The position numbers were made by a program, and so were the translations under genes. 64,000 nucleotides of DNA from Lachnospiraceae bacterium (lineage in GTDB: Bacteria; Bacillota; Clostridia; Lachnospirales; Lachnospiraceae), in contig WRLH01000006.1 of NCBI GenBank assembly GCA_009777715.1, forward strand, positions 62,001 through 126,000. The letters run 5' to 3'. The notes beneath the pieces were generated by a model. The model saw only the letters and a list, made by a program, of their open reading frames with translations, was not told where the DNA came from and searched no databases. The first letter of the stretch is position 1. Each line of letters opens with the position of its first letter. Below, piece after piece: positions 1 through 7,836 of the stretch.

Positions 1-4
1 GATG

Positions 5-51
5 TTTTTTCCACTAATTTTTTGGTTTTAATAAAAAATTAGTGGAAAAAA
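5..51. terminator. Long AT-rich hairpin, probable bidirectional terminator
   Basis: Two 19-nt arms (5-23 and 33-51, each with the core CCACTAAT or its complement) enclose a 9-nt loop and end in runs of T or A on both sides. It lies downstream of the yjbQ gene, which reads leftward towards it, so it can end that transcript and one coming from outside the window. Confidence 0.7.
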
Positions 52-136
52 TCAAAAATGCTTGACAGCCCTATTTTTCAAATTTAGGCGAACTTATTTT
101 CACATTGGCAAATGACATGGAAAACCGCCATCTGAT

Positions 137-535
137 TTATTTATCACTAACCACTTTCACATAAAACTTCCGCTTCCTTGGCGGGTCAAACTCCGTGAAA
201 TAAATACCCTGCCACGTTCCAAGAAGCAGTTTGCCGCCCTCAATAATGACGGTCACGCTTGAGCCCATCGCCGATGATTTAAGGTGTGCCGCCGAGTTGC
301 CTTCGCCGTGACGAAAATCCGTGCGGTCCGGGAAGGCTTTATCAAGGCCAATCAGCAGGTCGCAGACCACGTCGGGGTCGGCGTTCTCATTTATCGTAAT
401 GCCCGCTGTTGTATGAGGGCAAAACACGACAACCACGCCGCTTGATACGCCGCTTTTTGCGACGGCTTCACGGGTTTGCGGTGTTATATTGTAAAAATCC
501 TCGCGTTGTGCAGACAATGAGTATTCGTAAAGCAT
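137..535 (-). CDS. yjbQ: YjbQ / UPF0047 family protein
   Basis: The 132-residue product has the normal length and all hallmarks of the YjbQ (UPF0047) family: HTTAGITINENADPDV at residues 41-56, HGEGNSAAHL at 76-85 and GTWQGI near 106-111. The conserved histidines and the Glu-Asn-Ala-Asp segment line the pocket in known structures. Family members are described as having weak thiamine-phosphate synthase activity, but the true cellular role is unsettled. The protein has no signal peptide, so it is cytosolic. Its start lies 20 bp downstream of the stop of the neighbouring minus-strand gene, so the two may share a transcript. Family assignment is firm; function is not. Confidence 0.9.
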   Translation of the reverse strand: MLYEYSLSAQREDFYNITPQTREAVAKSGVSSGVVVVFCPHTTAGITINENADPDVVCDLLIGLDKAFPDRTDFRHGEGNSAAHLKSSAMGSSVTVIIEGGKLLLGTWQGIYFTEFDPPRKRKFYVKVVSDK

Positions 536-554
536 GGATATCTCCTAACTCATG

Positions 555-1721
555 TTAAAATAAAATATCATAAAATAGCCTGAATAGCCGTGGTAAAACA
601 AGGCTCACATTTAATTTCTGTATTTCTTCCGCAACGGCATCAATTTCAGACTGTGTTATTTGTTTTGGCTCGGGCAGAGGTTCGTTGATAAAGTGCTGAT
701 ACAGCATTTCAATTGGCGTGGCATAGGGGTCGTCCATCAGCCGCTCTTTCCAGTCACTTTCGAGCCTGTCAAGCAATACACACGCAAAACCGCTAACCGT
801 ATAGCACTCCCTAATTAACCCATATCCGACATATATGTCTTCGCGACTTGCCAACAAAGCAAGCGCACTGTCCAAGTCCATGCTATTCTTTATCTGGTCA
901 GGATAGCCCATATAGAGACCAGTTACATATTCGTAATAGTTTGCCGTACCTTCAATACGCTCAAAATAAATCGAATTATGATAATCGTCGGGAAATTGTG
1001 TTTTCCAATCGGCATATGTTGCCAATGCTTCAAGAATCAACTGTTTATCACCGGGATTATTGACTGCCGCCAATATTTGCTTTTGTAAAAGGGTACGTTT
1101 AGCGCGGGCAGGGATATTTTCTAAAAACTCGTTTCGTCCGCGATTGGAAACTTCATTCATAACTTGCCAGTTACTCTGCGTCCGATGAAAACCCTCGTGT
1201 GTTACGAAAAGAGAAGCGTCATGAGTACCGAGATGAAGGTATTTTTGCCATTTTAAATAATTCGTTAAGTCTTCATCGGAATAAGCGTAATACATTCCGC
1301 CATCAAAAAAACTGAAGCCGTCTACATAGGCATTTCTTGTAAAACCGTAACTCAAGGCATCGTCTTTTTTCAGGGGAGTTACAGACCCATCAGGCGATAT
1401 TAACCAAAACTTTTTGCTTCTAAGTCCTTCGACAATCAGCGATTGGTTCACAAGAGGATTGCCGGGCCAAAGCTCAGGAGCAATTTCATTATGCCGCCTT
1501 AATTGTTCCGCCAGAACAGGAATGAAAGCGTCAAGTGTTGCAGGGTGGACCGGGTGTGCTTGAACTCCGAGTATGAATTTATCGTTAGCAACTGCTTCAA
1601 TGGTCGGAACATTTGATGTTTCTTCCGTAAAGAATACTTTGTGGCCTAAAAAAACACCCCCATAAATAATAACTGCAAGTGATGCAATTATAATCAAAAA
1701 AACCTTGATAGACTTTTTCAA
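555..1721 (-). CDS. Membrane-anchored putative gluzincin-like metallopeptidase
   Basis: This 388-residue protein starts with a short basic N-terminus and one hydrophobic segment (about residues 6-26), so it is probably anchored outside the membrane. I do not recognise the family. A clear HExxH motif (HEGFH, residues 175-179) is followed about 80 residues later by EGTANYYEY (257-265), which could give the third zinc ligand of a gluzincin; these are seen in the sequence, while peptidase activity is inference. A TPE-like proline- and acid-rich stretch (about 345-360) lies near the C-terminus. The left copy of the 52/53-bp direct repeat begins 30 bp upstream of its start codon, so its promoter region borders the galactan module. 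The substrate is unknown. Confidence 0.6.
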   Translation of the reverse strand: MKKSIKVFLIIIASLAVIIYGGVFLGHKVFFTEETSNVPTIEAVANDKFILGVQAHPVHPATLDAFIPVLAEQLRRHNEIAPELWPGNPLVNQSLIVEGLRSKKFWLISPDGSVTPLKKDDALSYGFTRNAYVDGFSFFDGGMYYAYSDEDLTNYLKWQKYLHLGTHDASLFVTHEGFHRTQSNWQVMNEVSNRGRNEFLENIPARAKRTLLQKQILAAVNNPGDKQLILEALATYADWKTQFPDDYHNSIYFERIEGTANYYEYVTGLYMGYPDQIKNSMDLDSALALLASREDIYVGYGLIRECYTVSGFACVLLDRLESDWKERLMDDPYATPIEMLYQHFINEPLPEPKQITQSEIDAVAEEIQKLNVSLVLPRLFRLFYDILF

Positions 1722-1751
1722 TACTACCGTCCTCTCATTGTGCTTTCAAGA

Positions 1752-1803
1752 ATTATAATACGGATAAAAATACTCGTCAACTACGCACTTGATTTTTCTA
1801 TTT
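1752..1803. repeat. Left copy of 52/53-bp direct repeat bounding the galactan module
   Basis: This stretch is repeated at 7784-7836 in the same orientation, with one substitution and one extra A in the right copy. The right copy contains the last codons and stop of a chemoreceptor gene. The left copy is non-coding and lies between the HExxH gene and the end of the solute-binding protein gene. Everything between the copies belongs to one galactan-use module. Confidence 0.85.
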
Positions 1804-1811
1804 CCCCTTGC

Positions 1812-2996
1812 TCACTTTCCCTCGTGCATAATGGCGATGGATTCCTTTAACTGTTCGTTGATATAATATCCTGCTTCCTCTGGTGTTATTTGACCGCTAT
1901 ACATTAATCGCATATTGTTAGTATATGGGACCCATAAGTGGCCCAGCTCCGGAACCGATGGAAGCGGTTCGCCAACTTCAATTTGTCCCAGAAAACCATC
2001 AGCATTAGCGTCCATTTCTAACTCCTTTTGCGCTTTTTCCAATGCCGGTATTCGTGAACCAGTATAATATAAGTCAACCATTGCTTCATCGATAAGGAAA
2101 CGGTAAAAGTCCCAGACCGAATCTTGCTTTGACGATTTTGCACTAACGAAACCGACCTGTGTTCCTACTGGTGTGATAAAGGGCCTGCCATTTATGCTGG
2201 GCATCGGTATAACGGCAAAATTCAATCCTACATTATTAAAGGCGTCAACATCCCAAGGCCCGCCTATGAAAAATGCCGTTTCACCGTTCTCAAAAGCTGA
2301 GCGTGCAATGTCAAAAGTGATATCAGCCGATAAAAGGCCGCGCTCAACCATATCCATCAAATAGCCATAGGCTAAAATTGCGCCTTCGTTGCCAACGCCG
2401 ATGTCATAAACATCATATGCGTTATCTGTCCATTGAAAAATATATCCCCCATATGCGCGGACAAAGCCGAGATTATAATAAATGCTCGTAGCATCAAATT
2501 TTATTCCAGTACCGCTTTCGGCCATAATCAGCAGTTCATCCCAAGTCGCTGGGGGAATGGCTACTTTATCAGTATTATAAAACAGACTGATGGTTTCAAC
2601 TGCAATCGGTACACCATAACGTTTTCCGTCAACATAGCTTGCTTGTATAGACGCTTTAACATAATCATCATCACTGTCGAAATCATCCGGCACAACAGCT
2701 GCCAAGTTTGCCGCGACAAACGTGGCCATTTGGTCATTTGGAATGCCGAATATGCCATCCGGGCCGTCTGCGGTATTAGCCGCTTGGGCGAACTTCTGGA
2801 CTTCTATCGAAGTATTGATGACATTTGCTTGAATTCCGCTTATTCCGCTCCATATTTCAGCATATTCTTGAAGCAAAGACGCTTCTACTCGGAAATTAGT
2901 CCATATTGTTATGGAATTATCTGCTGTTTGGGTTTGGTTACCGCATGAAGCCAACATCGCGGCTATTATAATTAAGATTGGGATTACTTTTTTCAT
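1812..2996 (-). CDS. Sugar ABC transporter solute-binding lipoprotein (galacto-oligosaccharide type)
   Basis: The 394-residue product has a lipoprotein signal peptide with lipobox LASC (Cys18) and a family 1 solute-binding body: the N-terminal ITIWTNF strand, TADGPDGIFGIPNDQ, and a FFIGGPWDVDAF segment typical of maltose or oligosaccharide binders. It would capture oligosaccharides outside the cell for the two permeases encoded upstream. Its ATG overlaps the GH53 stop by four bases (ATGA), with an AAGGAA ribosome site inside GH53, so the two are translationally coupled. Unusually the binding protein is the last gene of the operon. Galactan specificity is inferred from the neighbours (compare Bacillus GanS). 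No ATPase is encoded nearby, so a shared MsmX-type ATPase is expected. Confidence 0.88.
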   Translation of the reverse strand: MKKVIPILIIIAAMLASCGNQTQTADNSITIWTNFRVEASLLQEYAEIWSGISGIQANVINTSIEVQKFAQAANTADGPDGIFGIPNDQMATFVAANLAAVVPDDFDSDDDYVKASIQASYVDGKRYGVPIAVETISLFYNTDKVAIPPATWDELLIMAESGTGIKFDATSIYYNLGFVRAYGGYIFQWTDNAYDVYDIGVGNEGAILAYGYLMDMVERGLLSADITFDIARSAFENGETAFFIGGPWDVDAFNNVGLNFAVIPMPSINGRPFITPVGTQVGFVSAKSSKQDSVWDFYRFLIDEAMVDLYYTGSRIPALEKAQKELEMDANADGFLGQIEVGEPLPSVPELGHLWVPYTNNMRLMYSGQITPEEAGYYINEQLKESIAIMHEGK

Positions 2997-4075
2997 ATGC
3001 TTTTTTCCTTTCCAAGCTCCTCAAACGCTGGATTCGAGTTGCCTTTTTCATCAAACAATGCCTGATTCGCCCAAGAGTTACCAATAATGCCATTATCATT
3101 TTCTAAGTACCTAAATCCGGGTGCTTTTGTCCATGCACATTCCGGAATCGCAAGCCACGCCGGCTCCCAATAAACGAAGCCCAAACCACGGTTATCCTTT
3201 ACTTTCTTAATGGTGTCAATCAAATCCAGCATATAACTCTTTTGGCCTTCCTTACTCGGTGGATAAGGCACCTTCATCGCCAGTTCTTCATTAAAAATCA
3301 TTCCCTCGCACCCTAAGTTACAAGCAGTATAACCATAAGCTGTCTCAATGACAATAACGTCTTTATTATAATACGAACTAATATCATCCATATTGTAAAG
3401 CAATTTTTGCAAACTGCCATTCCAGTACGGATAATAAGACATTCCGATGATGTCGTAATCTAGGTGATGCTCTTCGATTCGTCTTAACCAGTTACGGTAC
3501 ATTTGATTGTCAGTACCATAGTCAAGATGGAGGATAATCCGGATATGCCGATCAAAATCACGAACTGCTTTTATTCCGCACGAAAGCAAGCTTGCCATTG
3601 TCGCACTATTGTCAATATGCCCATCTGGCCATAATAAACCATTTGTTATTTCATTCCCTATCTGGACGAAATGGGGAGAGGTGCCATTTTGAGCCATTTT
3701 ACTAAGAACAGATGAAGTATAGGAGGATAAGGAATCCTGTAACTCTGCTCCGGCCAATCCTTGCCATGCTTTGGGTTTGTGTTGTTTGCTGGGATCTGCC
3801 CAAAAATCGCTGTAATGAAAATCCAACATCAACGAAAATCCCCTTTCAGCAGCCCTTTTTGCCAAAGCCAAGGTAGTTTCTAAATCATTAGTTCCGCCGC
3901 CATAAGCTTCACCATCTTCATCATAAGGATCTATCCAAAGGCGCAACCTAATGAGATTGACGTTGAACTTCTTAAAAATGTCAAAAATATCTTTCTCCCG
4001 CTCTTCATGGAAATATTTGGCACCACTCTCTTCCAACTCTTTTAACATTGAAATATCCATTCCGTTTATGAACAT
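2993..4075 (-). CDS. GH53 endo-beta-1,4-galactanase, without signal peptide
   Basis: The 360-residue protein covers a complete GH53 (beta/alpha)8 domain. QIGNEITNG places the acid/base at Glu142 and VIVIETAYG places the nucleophile at Glu244; RLRLWIDPY (43-51) and LDFHYSDFWADP (84-95) are further family signatures. GH53 enzymes cut beta-1,4-galactan, the side chain of pectic rhamnogalacturonan I. Most are secreted. This one starts directly with MFINGMDIS and has no signal peptide, so it should act in the cytosol on imported galacto-oligosaccharides, unless it is exported by another route. The carbohydrate-binding part normally attached to such enzymes appears to be encoded by the gene just upstream, separated by 34 bp with its own AGAAAGG ribosome site. 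Confidence 0.93.
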   Translation of the reverse strand: MFINGMDISMLKELEESGAKYFHEEREKDIFDIFKKFNVNLIRLRLWIDPYDEDGEAYGGGTNDLETTLALAKRAAERGFSLMLDFHYSDFWADPSKQHKPKAWQGLAGAELQDSLSSYTSSVLSKMAQNGTSPHFVQIGNEITNGLLWPDGHIDNSATMASLLSCGIKAVRDFDRHIRIILHLDYGTDNQMYRNWLRRIEEHHLDYDIIGMSYYPYWNGSLQKLLYNMDDISSYYNKDVIVIETAYGYTACNLGCEGMIFNEELAMKVPYPPSKEGQKSYMLDLIDTIKKVKDNRGLGFVYWEPAWLAIPECAWTKAPGFRYLENDNGIIGNSWANQALFDEKGNSNPAFEELGKEKSI

Positions 4076-4109
4076 ATAAATTAGCCTTTCTGTTGATTTA
4101 ATCAGTAAG

Positions 4110-4658
4110 TCAGTTCTTTTTTATTAAAGTGACATCGTCAATTGTTCCCCAGCCGCCAGGACCAGTTGTAACCGAAATGCCTACCGTTATACTGCCACCA
4201 CTAACTGTGACATCGACACTTGGGTTATTCCAGTTTACATAGCCATTAAGCGTTCCTTCGACTTCAAATCTCGTGCCGCCGCTTTCTGCAAATAAGAATA
4301 TTTCATGTTCAGCCGCATCACCCTGCATGAAGCAAGCGAGAACATATGTGCCATCTTCAAGGCCGCTAAGTTCTTGCACCGCTAGGAAATCAACTGTGCC
4401 GGGGGAATAAAAATGGAGCGACCCGCTGCCTGAGATGGCATCAGTTGCACGATCATAGAGATCAACCTCTTCAGTAATCTCATTAGTTATCACCCACGGA
4501 GATAAGTCGTCACCATCATCAAAGTTGCCATTAGGGATAAAATTTCCGTTGGCATCCGCTACAGCCCTGCCGCCTGAATCTCCATTTGAACAGGCACTTA
4601 GTAAAAAAGCGGCAGATAATACTAAGCCTAAAAATAATTTAACTATTTTTTTCTTCAT
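4110..4658 (-). CDS. Lipoprotein with CBM61-like galactan-binding domain
   Basis: The 182-residue product has a lipobox LSAC (Cys23 from the chosen ATG) followed by one beta-sandwich module. It contains NGNFDDGDDLSPW near its start, a central GSGSLHFYS and a C-terminal WGTIDDVTLI, the pattern of CBM4/9/61-type modules found beside GH53 domains. No catalytic domain follows. It is probably a surface-tethered galactan binder that feeds the importer. I chose the ATG at 4658 because AAAGGAG lies about ten bases upstream; an ATG two codons earlier is possible. CBM61 membership is a recollection of family appearance, and a profile search is required to confirm it. Confidence 0.7.
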   Translation of the reverse strand: MKKKIVKLFLGLVLSAAFLLSACSNGDSGGRAVADANGNFIPNGNFDDGDDLSPWVITNEITEEVDLYDRATDAISGSGSLHFYSPGTVDFLAVQELSGLEDGTYVLACFMQGDAAEHEIFLFAESGGTRFEVEGTLNGYVNWNNPSVDVTVSGGSITVGISVTTGPGGWGTIDDVTLIKKN

Positions 4659-4693
4659 AACCATCGTCTCCTTTATATGAAATATTATGTCAC

Positions 4694-4768
4694 CTACCAA
4701 AATCTACTGTGCATTAAATTAACATTTTTGACACCTCCTTTAATTTGAAAACAACGCATCTTTATCAT
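4694..4768 (-). CDS. Possible 24-codon small ORF
   Basis: Between the second permease and the lipoprotein gene there is a 24-codon open frame starting ATG ATA AAG, preceded by AAAGAGG with six bases of spacing. It ends shortly before the lipoprotein ribosome site. The 180-bp gap holds several other Shine-Dalgarno-like runs (AAGGAGG, AAAGGAGG), so the frame may be accidental, a leader peptide, or part of a translation-coupling or mRNA-stability region. Nothing in the peptide is recognisable. Confidence 0.2.
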   Translation of the reverse strand: MIKMRCFQIKGGVKNVNLMHSRFW

Positions 4769-4841
4769 ATCCATCCTCTTTTTTGTATATATAATCCTCC
4801 TTCCATAAAATTGCCCCTAGGCTGAGGATGCTTTATAATCG

Positions 4842-5663
4842 TTACTCCTTTAACCCCGCCGCCGCCAAGCCGCCTTGGATAAATCTCTGCATAAACATGA
4901 ACATTGCCATAACCGGAAGTGATGATATTACTGCGGCTGCCGCAAACATTGTCCAATTGGTGGCAAATTGGTTGGTAATAAAGCTTTGCAATCCCACCGC
5001 CAATGTATGGTTTGAGGGTTTGTTAAGGAAAATTGAAGATACTACATATTCGCTATAGGCTGCAATGAACGAAAAAACGAATATGACTGCCATTTGCGGA
5101 CGGGCAAGCGGCAGAATAATCCTAGTGAAAACAATGAAATGGCCGGCACCGGACACATAAGCGGCTTCGTCAAATTCGCGGGAAATGGTATCCATATACG
5201 ACTTAAGCAACCAGATATTATAAGCACTTCCACCTGCCAGCACAAGAATCAAAATCGGGATATTGTCGGATAGATTAAAACGGTATATCAAAATATAATA
5301 TCCGGCAACAGCCATGCTGCTGGGAAACACTTGCAAAACCAGCAAAGTTAGCAAGCCATTTTTACGGCCGGGAAAGCGCATCCGTGAAAACGCATAAGCC
5401 GCTGTTGCGGACAAAAAAAGCTGAATCAGCGAAACACTCAGACAGATCTTTAAGGAATTGGCAACCCAAGAGATAAATCCAGTTTCCGCAAACAAGCGTT
5501 GGTAATTGGATAAGCTATATGAAGCCGGAAAAAGTGATGTACTAAAAAAACTCTGGCCGTCAGAAAAGGAGGCCGTCATAATTAAAATCGCCGGAAATAG
5601 GGCGAAAAGAATCGCAATCCAGATAATGAAACGACTAAGCCACAATCTCATTTTTCGGCTCAT
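4842..5663 (-). CDS. Sugar ABC transporter permease, MalG/GanQ type
   Basis: The product is a 273-residue integral membrane protein with six predicted helices. The EAA loop (EAAYVSGAGHFIVFTRIILP) that contacts the ATPase lies about two thirds along, which is the MalG-type inner-membrane component of CUT1 importers. I chose the ATG at 5663 because AAAGGAG sits directly upstream, ten bases after the stop of the partner permease; the longer frame would start inside the previous gene. It pairs with the MalF-type permease upstream and the lipoprotein binder downstream, and would import galacto-oligosaccharides (inference from context). Confidence 0.9.
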   Translation of the reverse strand: MSRKMRLWLSRFIIWIAILFALFPAILIMTASFSDGQSFFSTSLFPASYSLSNYQRLFAETGFISWVANSLKICLSVSLIQLFLSATAAYAFSRMRFPGRKNGLLTLLVLQVFPSSMAVAGYYILIYRFNLSDNIPILILVLAGGSAYNIWLLKSYMDTISREFDEAAYVSGAGHFIVFTRIILPLARPQMAVIFVFSFIAAYSEYVVSSIFLNKPSNHTLAVGLQSFITNQFATNWTMFAAAAVISSLPVMAMFMFMQRFIQGGLAAAGLKE

Positions 5664-5673
5664 AATAGCTCCT

Positions 5674-6588
5674 TTATTTTTCATCTCCTTTGAAGACTCC
5701 CGATATCTTCAAATTTACAGCAGTTAATGTTCCTATTATAATGAAGATAAAAATACTTAAGGTTGCTGAAAGATCGTAACGTCTTGACCATGTTGTCATT
5801 TTATAGACCATGCTTGCTAATATGTCAGTACTGCCGGCATACTGGGAAGCTGTGCTGGCCGGACCGCCTTGTGTAATCATGTAAATGTTGCCGAAATTGT
5901 TAAAATTTGCAGCAAATGAAGCTACAGCTAGCGGAATAGTCACCTTTAATATCAAGGGAAAAGTGATTTTCTGAAATATGTGCCATCTTTTAGCTCCTTC
6001 AACTACCGCTACTTCATAATAAGTCGGTGAGATCGATTGCAGGCCGCCAAGACAGACATTTAGCATATAGGGAAATCCGAGCCAGATATTAACTAGAATG
6101 ATACCGAAACGCGCCCAAAATACATCAGTCATCCATGGTATCATATTTAGTCCCAGCAAGCTTAACAAATTATTGATTCCGCCATATTGCTCATTTAAAA
6201 GCCCCTGCCAAGAAAGGATTGCTATTGCAGCTGGCAAAGCCCAGGGAACTATCAAAATCGACCGATATATTTTGGACTCCTTCATCATGCTATTATTTAA
6301 TAGCACCGCCAGTGACATTCCCAGTAAATAAGCAAGCAAAGTGCTAAGAAAAGCAAAGCAGATGTTCCAAATTAGAACTGATAAAAAAATATTTTTGATA
6401 CTGCCCGAAAGTACCGTTATATAATTTCTGAAGCCGATAAACTCAAAACTATCAAGGTGGTAAAGATTGTAATTAGTAAAGGAAATATAAACAGTATAAA
6501 TAATCGGCACAACAGTCATTAGCAGTATCGAAGCAAGCGCCGGGGTTAAATAAGCATATGCGATGAGGCTTTCTTTCTTTCTTTTCAT
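5674..6588 (-). CDS. Sugar ABC transporter permease, MalF/GanP type
   Basis: This 304-residue membrane protein is the first gene of the galactan operon. It has an N-terminal cytosolic KRKKES segment, about six helices and an EAA-type loop (EVAVVEGAKRWHIFQKITFP) near residue 200. It is the MalF-like half of the CUT1 permease dimer, at the short end of that family, lacking the extra N-terminal helices and periplasmic insert of E. coli MalF, as is usual in Gram-positives. The GTGAGGT ribosome site is well placed. The promoter and two dyads of LacI-operator type lie just upstream (6612-6682). Confidence 0.9.
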   Translation of the reverse strand: MKRKKESLIAYAYLTPALASILLMTVVPIIYTVYISFTNYNLYHLDSFEFIGFRNYITVLSGSIKNIFLSVLIWNICFAFLSTLLAYLLGMSLAVLLNNSMMKESKIYRSILIVPWALPAAIAILSWQGLLNEQYGGINNLLSLLGLNMIPWMTDVFWARFGIILVNIWLGFPYMLNVCLGGLQSISPTYYEVAVVEGAKRWHIFQKITFPLILKVTIPLAVASFAANFNNFGNIYMITQGGPASTASQYAGSTDILASMVYKMTTWSRRYDLSATLSIFIFIIIGTLTAVNLKISGVFKGDEK

Positions 6589-6611
6589 GATTTACCTCAC
6601 AAATATTGGCC

Positions 6612-6682
6612 AAGTAAACTATTTACTTTATTTGTAGTAAATTTATTACTATAACTATAGCATTATCTTTTCTAAAAGTCAA
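6612..6682 (-). promoter_or_regulatory. Galactan operon promoter with two LacI-type operators
   Basis: On the minus strand TTGACT (6677-6682) and TATAGT (6654-6659) are separated by 17 bases. Just downstream of the -10 are two dyads, TAGTAA-N5-TTACTA (6635-6651) and AAGTAAA-CTA-TTTACTT (6612-6628), 23 bp apart centre to centre. A similar dyad with one mismatch precedes the lacI gene at 7757-7771. Position and similarity indicate repression by the LacI protein encoded next door. Confidence 0.75.
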
Positions 6683-6754
6683 TATAAAATCAATAAAAAA
6701 ATGTCTGTAATTTGGATTTGGTTTGGTAATTTGTGACAACAGAAATTGTCCTGA

Positions 6755-7744
6755 TTAACAACTTTTGCGAAAGAAAGGTGAGCCGTTAATAAAAACCGTT
6801 TTAGTTATGTCGCGGTCTTTCAAAATCCGCTCTGCCAATAAATCAATGGCTGATTCACATAATAGCGGCACGTCAATATGAAAGGTCGTCAGCGGCGGCG
6901 ATACATAACGGACGATGCTGATATTATTGATACTGTAAAACGCAACACGCGCAGGGATGGCAATGTTGGCCTCGTTAAAAGCTTGTAAAATGCCAATGGC
7001 TAATGTATCACTTGCAATACAAAAAGCGGTGGGCAGATTTTCACCATATTCTGCTATTGCTCGTTTAGCCGTTTTATAGCCATCTTTTACCGTAAATTCA
7101 TCAGATAAAAAAATATAGTTTTCGCATAAAAAACCATAGTATTTCATGCTTTCGCGAAAAGACCACTCCCGGACATCCATAACCTTGTCCCCAGTATCGA
7201 TATTCTTGTCGTGGCCGCCAAAAAATCCGATCGACCTATGCCCTTTCAAAATAAAATAATCAACAATCTGCGTCACCATTGAATCAAGGTTTGGCCTTAC
7301 TGCATCGAAATATTTTTCATCTGGTGACGAATCAATGAAAACACCTGTTTTGATTTTGCTCCTCAAATAATCCAGCTCTTTTCGATCGAACCAGCCAATC
7401 GCAAGAAATGCGGAAGTCCCCTCTTCGATTGCATTTATCCCATCACGGCGATAATACACCTTAAGCTTAATGTTCCTGGCCCGTGCCTGTTCCTTGATTT
7501 CATCATAGATAGCCTTAAAATATTCATCTTCCAATTTTTCCTCATTTTCGATCCAATATAAAAAAGCTACATTCTCTATGAGCGGATTGATGATTTTCTT
7601 TGAGTAGCCAAGTTCCTTGGCAATATTAAATATCCTTGCCCTGGTATCATCATTTACTGATATTGTCTCGTCATAATTTAGTACTCGCGAAACTGTAGTG
7701 CTTGAAACGCCAGCCATAAAAGCTATCTCACGTATTGTTGCCAT
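6755..7744 (-). CDS. LacI family transcriptional regulator of the galactan module
   Basis: The 329-residue protein has the LacI helix-turn-helix at its N-terminus (ATIREIAFMAGVSSTTVSRVLN) followed by the hinge helix and a periplasmic-binding-protein-like sensor domain with GHRSIGFFGG and CIASDTLAIGIL segments. I chose the ATG at 7744, because family members begin with this MATI sequence; the frame can extend 23 codons upstream but that part overlaps the operator. It sits upstream of the transporter operon with its own promoter region and a matching dyad, so it probably represses both itself and the operon, with a galactan-derived sugar as inducer (inference, compare Bacillus GanR). Confidence 0.88.
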   Translation of the reverse strand: MATIREIAFMAGVSSTTVSRVLNYDETISVNDDTRARIFNIAKELGYSKKIINPLIENVAFLYWIENEEKLEDEYFKAIYDEIKEQARARNIKLKVYYRRDGINAIEEGTSAFLAIGWFDRKELDYLRSKIKTGVFIDSSPDEKYFDAVRPNLDSMVTQIVDYFILKGHRSIGFFGGHDKNIDTGDKVMDVREWSFRESMKYYGFLCENYIFLSDEFTVKDGYKTAKRAIAEYGENLPTAFCIASDTLAIGILQAFNEANIAIPARVAFYSINNISIVRYVSPPLTTFHIDVPLLCESAIDLLAERILKDRDITKTVFINGSPFFRKSC

Positions 7745-7756
7745 AATAATCTCTTT

Positions 7757-7771
7757 ACTAAATAATTTACT
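7757..7771. promoter_or_regulatory. Candidate LacI-type operator upstream of the regulator gene
   Basis: On the minus strand the site reads AGTAAA-TTA-TTTAGT, one base away from the perfect AGTAAA-N3-TTTACT dyads before the permease gene. It lies 13 bp upstream of the lacI start codon, which fits autoregulation. Confidence 0.55.
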
Positions 7772-7783
7772 ATTACCAGACAC

Positions 7784-7836
7784 ATTATAACACGGATAAA
7801 AAATACTCGTCAACTACGCACTTGATTTTTCTATTT
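7784..7836. repeat. Right copy of 52/53-bp direct repeat, overlapping the chemoreceptor 3' end
   Basis: Near-identical to 1752-1803. Bases 7814-7836 are the stop codon and last codons (IEKSSA) of the chemoreceptor, and 7784-7813 lie just after its stop. The sequence therefore originates as the gene's native 3' end, and the distant left copy is the duplicated one. Confidence 0.85.

Noticed and set aside
1752-7836. Insertion-sequence explanation of the direct repeats
   Set aside because: The repeat is far longer than an IS target duplication and no transposase or terminal inverted repeats are present.
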